63,805 nucleotides of DNA from Lachnospiraceae bacterium (GTDB taxonomy: Bacteria; Bacillota; Clostridia; Lachnospirales; Lachnospiraceae). The notes beneath the pieces were generated by a model. It did not search any database. It had not been told where the DNA came from and was given only the letters and a program-made list of their open reading frames with translations. How positions within the stretch are numbered: position 1 is the stretch's first letter; the number at the start of each line of letters is the position of its first letter. Where the stretch lies: positions 1-63,805 of the forward strand of contig SVEJ01000013.1 of NCBI GenBank assembly GCA_015057435.1, written 5' to 3'. Made by a program: the position numbers and the translations under genes. Below, piece by piece: positions 18,163 through 27,272 of the stretch.

Positions 18163-19209
18163 TCAAGTCGCTACAATATATTCCACCGCTTCTCCAAATA
18201 CATCATCTGACGGCCTTTCGTTCAGAACATAAAAAACGGTAGCATATCGATTCGTATAATCTTTTCTTGTCAGATACGCATCCATATCCGATTTTTCAAG
18301 TGACAACTGCCCGTCTAACACTCTTTTTTCTAACCATACATACGTATCTTCACTCTCTACTGTATACATCCGAATCAGGTTACCGTTTCGATCAAGCAAA
18401 ATCACATCATGGTGCATGTCCATCATCAATAAATTCTTACTAAACGAAAGGCTGTATTCCACAATCCGACAGATCGCTTCTTCTGTTACATCTCCTTGTA
18501 AAGCGAACACCAGCAAGATGTCCTGATTAGAAGGCATATCAAGTTCTTTGACTACCTTCATCCCCAGTTTGTGGGACAACTTCCAATGAATCATTTTCAC
18601 ATTATCACCGCGCTGATACTCACGAATATCCAATATCTCAGTCGGATCATTTCCCTTACGGTTCAGATAGGTTTCGAGTGTATTGTTATGAATCACTGCA
18701 TGTTTATCAATCTCTGCCGCAAGCTCTCTTGCTGCCGGATAACAATAATAATGTCCCTTCCGTTTTGCTTTGCATGCAAATGACGACAAACCAAAACAAT
18801 CTACCACATGTACCGCCAGGCGATTCATCTCTATCTTACCGCAAAACAAACTGCTAAACGCAATTGTCTCCTCTTTTTTTTCAAAGGGAAGCAGGATATA
18901 ACTTCTTTTTATATCTACCTGCGACTCCGTCAACATGTTAAGCAAGGAAATGTCTACATCAACACGGAACACCGGAAACACAGAACGATTATGCAATTGT
19001 AACTGCAACGCACCATTGGTTTCTCCTTTGGATGATTTCATCGTACATGTAACTTGTAACATGTTCTTAGCCACAAAATTACCAAGAAGTGCCAGCAGCA
19101 CGAAAACAACCATACCGACAAGCATTAGAAATGATAATTTTTCATTGGTCCAAATATAAATCCCCAAAAACAAGAAAAACAACAGCACACACATGATTTT
19201 CTGTTTCAT
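18163..19209 (-). CDS. DUF58 family protein
   Basis: A 348-residue protein with two short N-terminal membrane helices (residues about 5-45), a beta-rich middle, and the diagnostic DUF58 core DIREYQRGDNVKMIHWKLSH (about residues 195-215) leading into a von Willebrand A-like fold (ILLVFALQG). DUF58 proteins are partners of MoxR AAA ATPases. It lies 34 bp after moxR and 11 bp before the transglutaminase. Its GAGG site and start at 19209 are good. Biochemical function of the family is unknown. Confidence 0.9.
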   Translation of the reverse strand: MKQKIMCVLLFFLFLGIYIWTNEKLSFLMLVGMVVFVLLALLGNFVAKNMLQVTCTMKSSKGETNGALQLQLHNRSVFPVFRVDVDISLLNMLTESQVDIKRSYILLPFEKKEETIAFSSLFCGKIEMNRLAVHVVDCFGLSSFACKAKRKGHYYCYPAARELAAEIDKHAVIHNNTLETYLNRKGNDPTEILDIREYQRGDNVKMIHWKLSHKLGMKVVKELDMPSNQDILLVFALQGDVTEEAICRIVEYSLSFSKNLLMMDMHHDVILLDRNGNLIRMYTVESEDTYVWLEKRVLDGQLSLEKSDMDAYLTRKDYTNRYATVFYVLNERPSDDVFGEAVEYIVAT

Positions 19210-19243
19210 AGTATCCTCACAAAATCAAAACACGTAAAGTATT

Positions 19244-20191
19244 TTATCTTTCTTTTAACAATTCAGGTTTTGCAACCTGTTCCATAATCTGGCACAAGAC
19301 ACCTTCGCCTGTAACACCATCTCGTTTTGCTCTTCCGGACAAGAATAAACGATGTGCACAGCTATCTATAAAAACAGCCTGCAAGTCTTCAGGAATCACG
19401 TAATCTCTGTCATCCAAAAACGCCTTAGCTTTTGCCATTTTCATAAATGCAATCATTCCTCGCGGACTGATGCCAAGCACAACATCTTCCATATTTCTTG
19501 TCTTTTCACAAAGTGCAATCAGATATTGTAATAACTCATCGCTAATATAAATGTCATCCACCTTTTTGCGAATAGCAATCAAATCATCCGCCTGCATAAT
19601 CTGACGCACCTGTTTCGTCTGTGCATTACCGCATGCATTTTTTAACATTTCAAGCTGTGCATGCTCGTCCGGATACCCCATCGACAACTTAATCATAAAA
19701 CGATCAAGCTGTGAATCCGGTAGCGGCTGCGTACCACTACTTGTAATCGGATTCTGCGTTGCAATTACAATGAACGGATCCGGCAAGGCATGTCTCACAC
19801 CATCCACTGTCACTTTTCCTTCTGCCATTGCCTCTAACAACGCAGATTGTGTCTTCGCAGAAGTACGGTTAATCTCATCACCAAGCAAAAGATTACACAT
19901 TACCGCACCCGGCATATATTGAAAACTATTCGTACTCTCATCATAATATGTATTACCCGTAATATCACTCGGCATCGTGTCAGGAGTGAACTGAATTCGC
20001 TTGCTTTCAAGTCCAAGCGTACCTGCAAATGCCATTGCAAGGGTCGTCTTTCCAAGTCCCGGTACATCCTCCAACAAAATGTGGCCGGATGCCAGTATCG
20101 CCATAATCACTTTTTCTATTACTTCATCTTTTCCTTTAATTACTTTCGTTATCTCATTGGTGAGTTCCTGTATTGTCGCATTCTTTACCAT
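19244..20191 (-). CDS. MoxR-family AAA+ ATPase
   Basis: About 315 residues, close to the family norm. Walker A is VPGLGKTT (about residues 43-50), Walker B LLLGDEINR (about 105), sensor 1 VIATQNP, and the arginine-finger region PDSQLDRF. MoxR ATPases act as chaperones that remodel or metallate partner proteins, often VWA/DUF58 ones. The frame is open to 20227, but the preferred ATG at 20191 overlaps nothing: the upstream stop and this start read TGATATG. This tight spacing implies coupling with the secreted Ig-like gene upstream. Confidence 0.94.
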   Translation of the reverse strand: MVKNATIQELTNEITKVIKGKDEVIEKVIMAILASGHILLEDVPGLGKTTLAMAFAGTLGLESKRIQFTPDTMPSDITGNTYYDESTNSFQYMPGAVMCNLLLGDEINRTSAKTQSALLEAMAEGKVTVDGVRHALPDPFIVIATQNPITSSGTQPLPDSQLDRFMIKLSMGYPDEHAQLEMLKNACGNAQTKQVRQIMQADDLIAIRKKVDDIYISDELLQYLIALCEKTRNMEDVVLGISPRGMIAFMKMAKAKAFLDDRDYVIPEDLQAVFIDSCAHRLFLSGRAKRDGVTGEGVLCQIMEQVAKPELLKER

Positions 20192-20192
20192 A

Positions 20193-21710
20193 TCACTTTG
20201 TTTCCTTCCATATTTTTTGTATTGCAATCCTAAGTCTGTCTATCTTCGCATTTCTTTTAAATCTTTGCTTTATGTTACTCTGCGTTCCGGTTTGCGTCGA
20301 TTGCTCCTCGGTTGTAGATTCCTCCGTAGAAGCTTCTTCTGTCGTTTCTTCCTCTGTCGATTCTTCCTCCGGCACCTCTTCATATTTCAGATATAGATAG
20401 TAGTTATGCCATTGCATACTGCTTCGATTGATGCGAAATCCTTTCCGCACGGTATAGGTTCTTGGATATTTCAATTTCTCTTTGCATTTTGAATCCGTAT
20501 ATACACCTACCAGACGATAGGTTTTTCCGTCTTTTTTCGAAACGTATGTCTCTGCAACAGGCAAATCTGACCTGCTTGTAATGGTCAAATCCTCTGTAAA
20601 GAAGATTGTCTGTACTGCATCCTGTTCGTCACCCAAATCAATTTGCAAGATGTCATAATATACTTTATAAGGAATATGCAATTGCACTTCCTCATATTGC
20701 AATGTAAGCGTAAAATCTCCATCCTTTTTTGTGGAATAACCAAGTATGTCATATTCTCCAACAGACAACTGTCGCTTCTCACCATCTGCCATCGTTACCG
20801 TCACAGTCTGCCCCTCTGCAAGTTCCCCGAATGAGACATCACCACGCACAACAAATCTCTCAATGGTAGAGTTCAATGCAACAGCATAATTATGAACCTG
20901 ATAACTTTCCGTAATCGTAAAATCTTTGTACTTAATCTGACAGCTGTTAGTTCCAAGCTTCTTCATGTCTACACCTTCCACATCATAATCCGATGCAGAA
21001 ATCTGCTCGATTGTTCCGTCTGCCATCTTGGCACAAACAGTCAAATCCGATTTTGCAAAATCATCTCCATATCGATAATTATTTCTCTTATCCCACGCAG
21101 CACAGTAAATGCTAAGCTCATAATTCAAAATTGTGTATGCCGCATCTACTGATACGCCGTAATAACTAATCTTACACGCTCCCGCACCAAGTTTTTTTGA
21201 ATCAAATCCCTCTATCGTACAATTTTCAATCGAAACACTTTCCTTGTCACCATTATCAAAAACTCCGGTTACATAGATATTGTTTCGATTCAATTCCTTG
21301 CCGTACAAAAGAGAATGTGCGTCAGCCCAAGTATATTCCAGACGTACCAGCGTCTTTGTCGTAGGAACCTCTTCACCATCACCATTTTCAGTTTCTTCTC
21401 CGGTGTTCTCACTTTCTTTCCCCTTATCCTTGCTCGGCTTTTTCTTTTTTCCGCCTTTGCTTGGCTCTTTTTTCGTTTCCGTGGTCGGTTGCGGTTCCTT
21501 CGGTTCTTCCGTCGTAAACTCTGTATTTGGTTGTATAATTTCTTCTTCATTATCAGCAACTATTGTTTCCTCTGTCGGTTTTTCATACTGCATCTCATTG
21601 TTTGCAGTGTAAAGCTTCCCTTGCCTCTGCCCTTGCGCAAGCGCATAGGCAACATTGCCCATAAACAAACAAAGGATAATTGCTATGATGACGATACGAT
21701 ATCTATTCAT
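20193..21710 (-). CDS. Secreted or membrane-anchored protein with tandem Ig-like modules
   Basis: About 505 residues. An N-terminal hydrophobic segment (VIIAIILCLFMGNVAYALA) is a signal peptide or anchor, followed by a Glu/Thr/Lys-rich linker of about 100 residues. Three related modules follow, each with a YDVEGVDMKKLGTNSCQIKY-type pattern (also FDSKKLGAGACKISYYG), typical of bacterial Ig-like domains. A Thr/Glu-rich stretch and a basic tail (RFKRNAKIDRLRIAIQKIW) end the protein. It opens the five-gene operon and could be the extracellular client or sensor of the MoxR-DUF58-transglutaminase machine; that is inference. Confidence 0.8.
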   Translation of the reverse strand: MNRYRIVIIAIILCLFMGNVAYALAQGQRQGKLYTANNEMQYEKPTEETIVADNEEEIIQPNTEFTTEEPKEPQPTTETKKEPSKGGKKKKPSKDKGKESENTGEETENGDGEEVPTTKTLVRLEYTWADAHSLLYGKELNRNNIYVTGVFDNGDKESVSIENCTIEGFDSKKLGAGACKISYYGVSVDAAYTILNYELSIYCAAWDKRNNYRYGDDFAKSDLTVCAKMADGTIEQISASDYDVEGVDMKKLGTNSCQIKYKDFTITESYQVHNYAVALNSTIERFVVRGDVSFGELAEGQTVTVTMADGEKRQLSVGEYDILGYSTKKDGDFTLTLQYEEVQLHIPYKVYYDILQIDLGDEQDAVQTIFFTEDLTITSRSDLPVAETYVSKKDGKTYRLVGVYTDSKCKEKLKYPRTYTVRKGFRINRSSMQWHNYYLYLKYEEVPEEESTEEETTEEASTEESTTEEQSTQTGTQSNIKQRFKRNAKIDRLRIAIQKIWKETK

Positions 21711-21800
21711 ATTAACCACCCATTCTCAAAAATAATATACCACTATAATAATATCGAAATTTTCCCTATTTTGCCATAGCTTTGTGTATTTTTATAGAAA

Positions 21801-21846
21801 AAAACGGACATTTTCGTGATTTTCTTTTCACAAAAATGTCCGTTTT
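21801..21846 (-). terminator. Rho-independent terminator after the cellulase gene
   Basis: A 19-bp stem with one wobble (21801-21819 with 21828-21846) and an 8-nt loop. On the minus strand it is followed by a run of eight T residues. It separates the cellulase gene from the envelope operon. Confidence 0.9.
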
Positions 21847-21881
21847 ATAATTTTATTCTGAAAAACGCATATGTTGTATAT

Positions 21882-24194
21882 TTATTTTTGTGCAGCCGTC
21901 AATAGATAAATCAATGGCGAGTTCCAATAAATGGTAACTTCATTCACCGAAAAACTCTGTGGATTATCTGCATAACATTTTGCCACAGGTGTCTTGGTAA
22001 ATACTGCTTTTGCATATGGATCTTCCAAGTTTGAGTTCGGTCCGCCGACCAACATACCCGGTACACATTTTTCTAACACTTCACACACTCTGTGGTGTGG
22101 ACGTTGCGGATATAATGTACCAACTCCTGTTATGAAGCAATAGCCCGTTGCATTCACACCATACAGATAATCAAGATGATGATTGGCATATGTTACATAT
22201 TCTTCATTCGGCTTGATATCATTGGCCATATAAAGCAACATTCCGGTATTCGCTGCTGACAGGTTAGAACCCCATTCATAAACTTCTTTTTTGTTAACCA
22301 TATAAGCATTCTTCTTACTTGTTGCTATTGCCTCATCGACAACAGCAAAGAAATTCTTTTCAATCTCCGCATAAAATGCTCCGTCATCATTTTTCAAATT
22401 CTCACTGGTTAATGCTGCATATGAACCGTATGCTGCAATGTCCATCCAACCTAATCCGTCATACACTTCTACTTTTTCATATGCTTCCTTGGCACCTTCC
22501 AAGTACGAAGTATCACCGGTCGCCTTATAAAGTTCCATACCTGCCCAGAAGTATTCATCCTTGCTGTTTCCATCCGGATATTCACCGGTAACAATATCTG
22601 TCGGATTCTTAAATCCACGTACATCTTTGTTCTCTAATGCATATGCCCATGCCTTCTTAGCTGCTTCCAAGCAAGTAGCGCCAAATGCCGCATACGCGCC
22701 TTCACCATTCTCACTGTACACTCTTCCTGCCATCGCCATAACCGCAGCAAAATCTGCAGTTGCCGTCTTCGAAAGTGGAGAAACAATCAACTCATCTGTC
22801 TCATCCTGCGGCAAAACAGTCTCAGGGAACACTGCACATGTAACCTTATGGTATACACCACCTGTTGCAGGATCCTGCATCTTAAGCATCCAGTCAAGTT
22901 CATATTTCGCTTCCTGCAAGGCATCATTTACACCGTCACCACTTTCTAGAATTCCGCAGTCATCACCAAATGCATCCGGATTCTTCTCATAAGCCATCAA
23001 CAAGTCAGCTACAGTCTTGGCACCCGGCACAACATATCTTCCGTAGTCACCCGCATCATGCCATCCACCACTCACATCAACCTTCGTCGTTGTTCCATAG
23101 ATGGTAGCCTCTGTATTATGACAAATCGGATGCGCAAAATCGCCTGCCAGGTCACTTGTAAGCTCACAACCGCAACGCTGTAAATATAACATTCTTACAA
23201 CATCCTTAAAGCTGTCTTTATAAACATCGTCACCAATCGTAAACTCATAAGATTCTTCGCCCTTACTTGTTACAATCTTATATGTACCGGCTGTTGTTAC
23301 AGATGAAAAATCACCATTGCTGTTCATCTCATCAGCCGATGTATTACGAACCGGTTCTGAAATATCTCCTTCTAGCACAGCTTCTCCTGATGCGACATCG
23401 ATTACTGTAAATTTCTTATCATCCTCTGCAAGGTCACTAAACACCACTGTTTTTGTTGCATCCTTCGCATATCCCACCTGGTTCACTTTCACCTTCGGAA
23501 TCACAATCTCTACAGAATCATCAATAATTCCGTCTGCATCTATCAACTCCAACGAAACATTGTCAATCCATATCGTATGCTCACCGATACTATCCGGCGC
23601 AATACCGGCATCAGCCATAGCTTTTACATATCCCAGATTAAAACAAAGTCTTGGTGCCGGGTCAGATGCTTCCTCCATCTTAAACTGTGCTGTAACATGT
23701 TGCATTTCCTCTGTTACATGAACCGTCTCTGTCTTGTATGCGTGATAATCACCACCATTCAACTGAATTCTCCAGTCAAAATCGCGTTCCATCGTACCAC
23801 GTACATCAAATGAGAATTCATACATCGCTCCATATTTCAATTCGAAACCATCATGAAAAAGTTGCACGCCATGCTCTACATCGCCTATTGCGAAAACTTT
23901 GACTTGAAGTTCTCCGTTGCTGACAGATTCCTCGCAGCCGCCACCGTTTAAGTAAGAATCCCATTTGTTCATACCGTCAGAAAAATCTCCATTCACAATG
24001 AGATTGCCCATCGCTTCTAAGTCTACTTCCTCTGTTGTTGCCTCTTTAGTAACCTCCGCTGTTGTAGCTTCCGCTGTCGTAACTTCTGTTGCGTTCTCTG
24101 TTGTCGCATCCCCTTTGGTACCGCCACAACCTATCAGACTCATAATGAGCACTGCAGCCAACAACGCACTTGTTAATCTCTTCCCTCTACGCAT
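21882..24194 (-). CDS. Lipoprotein glycoside hydrolase family 9 cellulase
   Basis: About 770 residues. A lipoprotein signal with lipobox LIGC, a Thr-rich linker, a CBM4/9-type carbohydrate module (about 45-205, NLIVNGDFSDGMNKWDSYL), an Ig-like CelD_N domain (KVNQVGYAKDATKTVVFSDL), then the GH9 catalytic domain. The base-activating Asp motif DAGDYGRYVVPG, the active-site PHHR with PGMLVGGPNSN, and the C-terminal NEVTIYWNSPL with its acid Glu are present. It should cut beta-1,4-glucan at the cell surface. AGGAGG selects the start at 24194. deoC ends 24 bp upstream, so the two may share a transcript. Confidence 0.93.
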   Translation of the reverse strand: MRRGKRLTSALLAAVLIMSLIGCGGTKGDATTENATEVTTAEATTAEVTKEATTEEVDLEAMGNLIVNGDFSDGMNKWDSYLNGGGCEESVSNGELQVKVFAIGDVEHGVQLFHDGFELKYGAMYEFSFDVRGTMERDFDWRIQLNGGDYHAYKTETVHVTEEMQHVTAQFKMEEASDPAPRLCFNLGYVKAMADAGIAPDSIGEHTIWIDNVSLELIDADGIIDDSVEIVIPKVKVNQVGYAKDATKTVVFSDLAEDDKKFTVIDVASGEAVLEGDISEPVRNTSADEMNSNGDFSSVTTAGTYKIVTSKGEESYEFTIGDDVYKDSFKDVVRMLYLQRCGCELTSDLAGDFAHPICHNTEATIYGTTTKVDVSGGWHDAGDYGRYVVPGAKTVADLLMAYEKNPDAFGDDCGILESGDGVNDALQEAKYELDWMLKMQDPATGGVYHKVTCAVFPETVLPQDETDELIVSPLSKTATADFAAVMAMAGRVYSENGEGAYAAFGATCLEAAKKAWAYALENKDVRGFKNPTDIVTGEYPDGNSKDEYFWAGMELYKATGDTSYLEGAKEAYEKVEVYDGLGWMDIAAYGSYAALTSENLKNDDGAFYAEIEKNFFAVVDEAIATSKKNAYMVNKKEVYEWGSNLSAANTGMLLYMANDIKPNEEYVTYANHHLDYLYGVNATGYCFITGVGTLYPQRPHHRVCEVLEKCVPGMLVGGPNSNLEDPYAKAVFTKTPVAKCYADNPQSFSVNEVTIYWNSPLIYLLTAAQK

Positions 24195-24217
24195 CTTTTC
24201 TCCTCCTCTATTCATAA

Positions 24218-24922
24218 TTACAAAGCTGTAACAATATCTACTGTCGCAGATGTTCCCAATCTGTCAGCACCCGCTTCTATCATCGCTTTTGCCGTCTCAA
24301 GATTTCGAATTCCGCCCGACGCTTTGACAAGCACTCTGTTTCTCGTCACACCTGTTTCTTTTTCCATCGCCATCGTCTTCGCATCAACAGTTTTTCTCAT
24401 CAATGCAACATCCTCTACCGTTGCACCACCTGTAGAAAATCCGGTCGATGTCTTTACAAAATCAGCACCTGCTTCCACGCTCACTTCACAGGCCTGAATC
24501 TTTTCGTCTTCTGTCAAAAGACACGTTTCGATAATTACCTTCAAGATAACCTCTCGTCCCATCGTGTTATTCACACATACTTCCTTGACTTCCGCAATAT
24601 CTTTCTTTACAAAATCCCAATCGCCATCTTTTACAGCACCGACATTGATTACCATATCGATTTCTGTCGCCCCGTCTTCAATTGCGGTAAGCGTCTCCAG
24701 CTTCTTCGCCATCGTGCTCATTGCACCTAACGGGAATCCGATTACCGTACATACATCAATATCTGTATCCAGCAAAAGATTTGCCACCTGTTTTGTTCTG
24801 CAGCTATTCACACATACGGATGCAAACTGATACTTAATTGCCTCCAAACAGATTGCATTCACATCCTCCTCGCTAGCATCCGCCTTCAAAATCGTATGAT
24901 CAAAATACTTACTAAATTCCAT
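24218..24922 (-). CDS. deoC: Deoxyribose-phosphate aldolase
   Basis: A 234-residue class I aldolase that splits 2-deoxyribose 5-phosphate into glyceraldehyde 3-phosphate and acetaldehyde in deoxynucleoside catabolism. Seen are the Schiff-base Lys157 ([16 protein letters not shown]), the proton-relay Lys190 ([11 protein letters not shown]) and Asp89 ([11 protein letters not shown]). The start at 24922 has an AAGG site. No other deo genes are beside it; instead the cellulase gene follows closely, an unusual neighbour. The palindromic element at 24972-25111 lies just upstream. Confidence 0.96.
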   Translation of the reverse strand: MEFSKYFDHTILKADASEEDVNAICLEAIKYQFASVCVNSCRTKQVANLLLDTDIDVCTVIGFPLGAMSTMAKKLETLTAIEDGATEIDMVINVGAVKDGDWDFVKKDIAEVKEVCVNNTMGREVILKVIIETCLLTEDEKIQACEVSVEAGADFVKTSTGFSTGGATVEDVALMRKTVDAKTMAMEKETGVTRNRVLVKASGGIRNLETAKAMIEAGADRLGTSATVDIVTAL

Positions 24923-24971
24923 TTTCCCTTATCCTTTCTTTTTGAGTCTTATATTATCCAAAACATAGCTT

Positions 24972-25111
24972 TGATTATCCGGAATTAATAAATACCATAA
25001 GCAGGTGCTGACAATCCGTCGGTACTTAGTGAGATACCTTCGAACTTAGTACCGCTACGCATTGTCGCAAGTGCGAACGTCCTGCGTTGGTTTATTAATT
25101 CCGGATAATCA
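24972..25111. repeat. 140-bp nested palindromic element (MITE-like or structured RNA candidate)
   Basis: Perfect 21-bp terminal inverted repeats (24972-24992 and 25091-25111, arm core TTATCCGGAATTAATAAA) enclose 98 bp. Inside, further complementary pairs nest in order: GCAGG/CCTGC, GACAAT/ATTGTC and GGTACTTAG/CTTAGTACC, the last with one mismatch and centred on TTCGAA-like sequence. The whole can fold as one long interrupted hairpin. It fills the gap between rnhA and deoC. No second copy or clear target-site duplication was seen in this window. The local GC content of the core is higher than in the flanks. Confidence 0.75.
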
Positions 25112-25130
25112 TTCTTAAATTAAGATAATA

Positions 25131-25781
25131 TTATTCAATTCCTAATGCTTCTTTCGCAAGCCCATCCGCCATCTCGTTATACTTCACACCGGTATGTGCA
25201 ATAACCTTTTCAAAACAAATCTCTATCTCTTTGCGTTTCTCATCGATAAATGCCTGATAGCGTTGCGTTCCCGTCTTATTCGCCTTCCACAAATGATTTG
25301 CCCATTTTTCAATTCCTTCGTAGTCGTAATAGATGGTAACCTTCTTATAGCCATGCTCAATCGCCCATAGCACAGCCTTCTCACTTCCCAAAATCTCGCC
25401 GGCAACATTGCGCATAGACACATATTCCTCATCGTTATCGCTGCCACTTAGTGTAACTTCTTCATCCGGCAAGACCATAACACAGCCGTATGCATATCGT
25501 AACTGACTATGGTCGTAACTTCCATCCACATATGCAACCAAACCATCTACTGATTCAACCGGCTTTTCTTCCATCCAATCTAGCGCTTGTTGTTCATCAG
25601 GTTGCCGTTCTTCCTCATATCGACCGGTAGCACTTTCAATAAATTCCTGTGCCTCAACAACAGTTGGAAAACTCTTATACTTCGCACCGGGAAAGCCATC
25701 CACCTGCACTTTGCAATCATCCCATGTAAAGTAGATTCCGGGGGTTTTCCCTCTCGCCACCGCGTAATATTTTTTTGCCAT
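25131..25781 (-). CDS. Ribonuclease H with N-terminal viroplasmin-like domain
   Basis: About 216 residues. The N-terminal domain YYAVARGKTPGIYFTWDDC with PGAKYKSF is the caulimovirus viroplasmin/RNase H1 hybrid-binding type. A short linker leads to the RNase H fold: VAYVDGSYDH (first Asp), NVAGEILGSEKAVLWAI (Glu), IYYDYEGIEKWA (Asp) and YNEMADGLAKEAL (last Asp), a full catalytic set. It degrades RNA in RNA-DNA hybrids. The start at 25781 is taken from the GGAGAGG site and from family alignment; the frame is open to 25802. Confidence 0.93.
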   Translation of the reverse strand: MAKKYYAVARGKTPGIYFTWDDCKVQVDGFPGAKYKSFPTVVEAQEFIESATGRYEEERQPDEQQALDWMEEKPVESVDGLVAYVDGSYDHSQLRYAYGCVMVLPDEEVTLSGSDNDEEYVSMRNVAGEILGSEKAVLWAIEHGYKKVTIYYDYEGIEKWANHLWKANKTGTQRYQAFIDEKRKEIEICFEKVIAHTGVKYNEMADGLAKEALGIE

Positions 25782-25910
25782 ATTCCTCTCCATATCTATC
25801 ATTTATTAACATGTTTTTTTCCACACAATCTTTTTTAAGTTTACCAACAAACATCCCTTTTGTAAACAAAAAACCACCATTCTCGCATTTATAAATATTC
25901 TCCATTTCCA

Positions 25911-25939
25911 TTGCCTTTTTTACTTGTTTCCATTATAAT
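25911..25939 (+). promoter_or_regulatory. Promoter of the AraC-family gene
   Basis: TTGCCT (25911-25916), a 17-bp spacer and a consensus TATAAT (25934-25939) precede AAAGGAG and the ATG at 25973. Confidence 0.75.
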
Positions 25940-25972
25940 CATATAACAATTCTATGAGAAAGGAGTCACTCG

Positions 25973-26908
25973 ATGCCAAAGCGAACCTTATGTCTCAATG
26001 ACAATCTATCAGAGATTTTAGAATACAATTCACCGACAACGCCAATCAAAGCAACCAATGCGTTACTTTCTAATTTTACGAACGGAATTGTCCCTGCACA
26101 TTGGCACAAAGAACTCGAATGTATTGTTGTACTATCCGGTTCTTTCACATACCACGTCAACCACCAGTCGTATACATTACAAAAAGGGAATGGTATCATT
26201 GTTAATTCCAACAGACTCCACCTTTGTACACCTGTGTGTCCGCCTGATTGCGAACACCTTGAGCACTTTGCAATTGACGAGACCAATGATGCTTCTTACA
26301 TTGTATTATTACTACATCCCGACACGCTACGATTTAATAATAAGATGGAATCCAAATACATCAATCCGCTTCTTTACGACAGCCATAGTGATGTCTTCTT
26401 CTTAGAGCAAACCATTCCTTGGCAACAAGAAGCAATCCATACCATTATGGATATTCATCGTTGTGTTGTTGAACGCGATGTATGTTTTGAATTATATGCC
26501 CAGAGCCAGTTTTTCAAGCTTTGGAGCCTGCTTTATCAAAATACCATTGAAAAAAACGGATGCGACCTAACCGAAACTGATCCAATGAGTCCGTTAAAAA
26601 CCATGATTTCTTATATACAAGCGAACTATCAGAATAAGATCACATTAAAAGACGTAGCAGAAGCAGGTGCCATGTGTCAGTCCAAATGTTGCCAACATTT
26701 CAGAGAAACATTAAAGCAATCTCCGATAGAGTATCTTCAACATTACCGAATCGGCAAAGCGGCTTACCTGCTTGAACACACCAACGCAAACATCACCGAA
26801 ATCGCCATGGAATGCGGATTCCACGGTGCAAGTTATTTCACAGAAACATTTAGAAAAATTAATGGTATCACACCAAAAGAATACAGAAAACAACAAGGCA
26901 AGGGCTAA
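25973..26908 (+). CDS. AraC-family transcriptional regulator with cupin sensor domain
   Basis: A 311-residue activator. An N-terminal cupin-like ligand domain (about 30-110, VPAHWHKELECIVVLSGSF) is followed by a C-terminal double helix-turn-helix (about 210-310) with ITLKDVAEAGAMCQSKCCQH and the AraC signature around ITEIAMECGFHGASYFTETF. One of few plus-strand genes here, with its own promoter. The ligand is probably a sugar, judging only by the family. No divergent transport genes are adjacent. The stop at 26906-26908 lies in the loop of a terminator shared with the convergent gene. Confidence 0.93.
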   Translation: MPKRTLCLNDNLSEILEYNSPTTPIKATNALLSNFTNGIVPAHWHKELECIVVLSGSFTYHVNHQSYTLQKGNGIIVNSNRLHLCTPVCPPDCEHLEHFAIDETNDASYIVLLLHPDTLRFNNKMESKYINPLLYDSHSDVFFLEQTIPWQQEAIHTIMDIHRCVVERDVCFELYAQSQFFKLWSLLYQNTIEKNGCDLTETDPMSPLKTMISYIQANYQNKITLKDVAEAGAMCQSKCCQHFRETLKQSPIEYLQHYRIGKAAYLLEHTNANITEIAMECGFHGASYFTETFRKINGITPKEYRKQQGKG

Positions 26909-26925
26909 TATTTCGCCCTTGCCTT
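26895..26925. terminator. Bidirectional terminator containing both stop codons in its loop
   Basis: An 11-bp perfect stem (AAGGCAAGGGC 26895-26905 with 26915-26925) and a 9-nt loop. The loop holds the TAA of the plus-strand AraC gene, and the TAG of the minus-strand gene (26905-26907) sits at the loop edge. Plus-strand read ends in TTTT. Confidence 0.8.
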
Positions 26926-27246
26926 TTCCCATTCATCAAATCGTTCTTCATACTGTTCATTGAGCCACGCAATCAGCTGCTCTTTTCCATCCATATCAAA
27001 AGGAAATGTTTTCGTCACCTTCGCTTCTTCTTCTGTTTCCTCAAAGCAAAAAGGTTCCGGCCAAATTGTCACTTCAAAGGATGCTCCCTGTTTTTCTTCC
27101 GGCGCTTTCAAAGAGACGTCCTCCATTGGATTTCTTGCTATTCGAAAACGCATTCCCCTGTGACTTCCAAGATATGGTTGAGCATGCTCATACCACGTAA
27201 TACCATAAGAATCCTTACTCTCTATCTTAACTATCTTCTTTTCCAT
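26905..27246 (-). CDS. Conserved-type small protein of unknown function
   Basis: A 113-residue protein that I do not recognise. It is soluble, acidic in the middle (FCFEETEEEAKVTKTFPFD) and ends in a helix-like tail (YEERFDEWEKARAKY). No signal peptide, membrane helix or known motif was seen. AGGTGA precedes the ATG at 27246. It is the downstream neighbour of the HAD hydrolase gene (26 bp gap, same strand) and ends 4 bp inside the convergent AraC gene. Composition and ribosome binding site support a real gene. Confidence 0.7.
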   Translation of the reverse strand: MEKKIVKIESKDSYGITWYEHAQPYLGSHRGMRFRIARNPMEDVSLKAPEEKQGASFEVTIWPEPFCFEETEEEAKVTKTFPFDMDGKEQLIAWLNEQYEERFDEWEKARAKY

Positions 27247-27272
27247 ATATTTCACCTTACTTTATCCAAACA

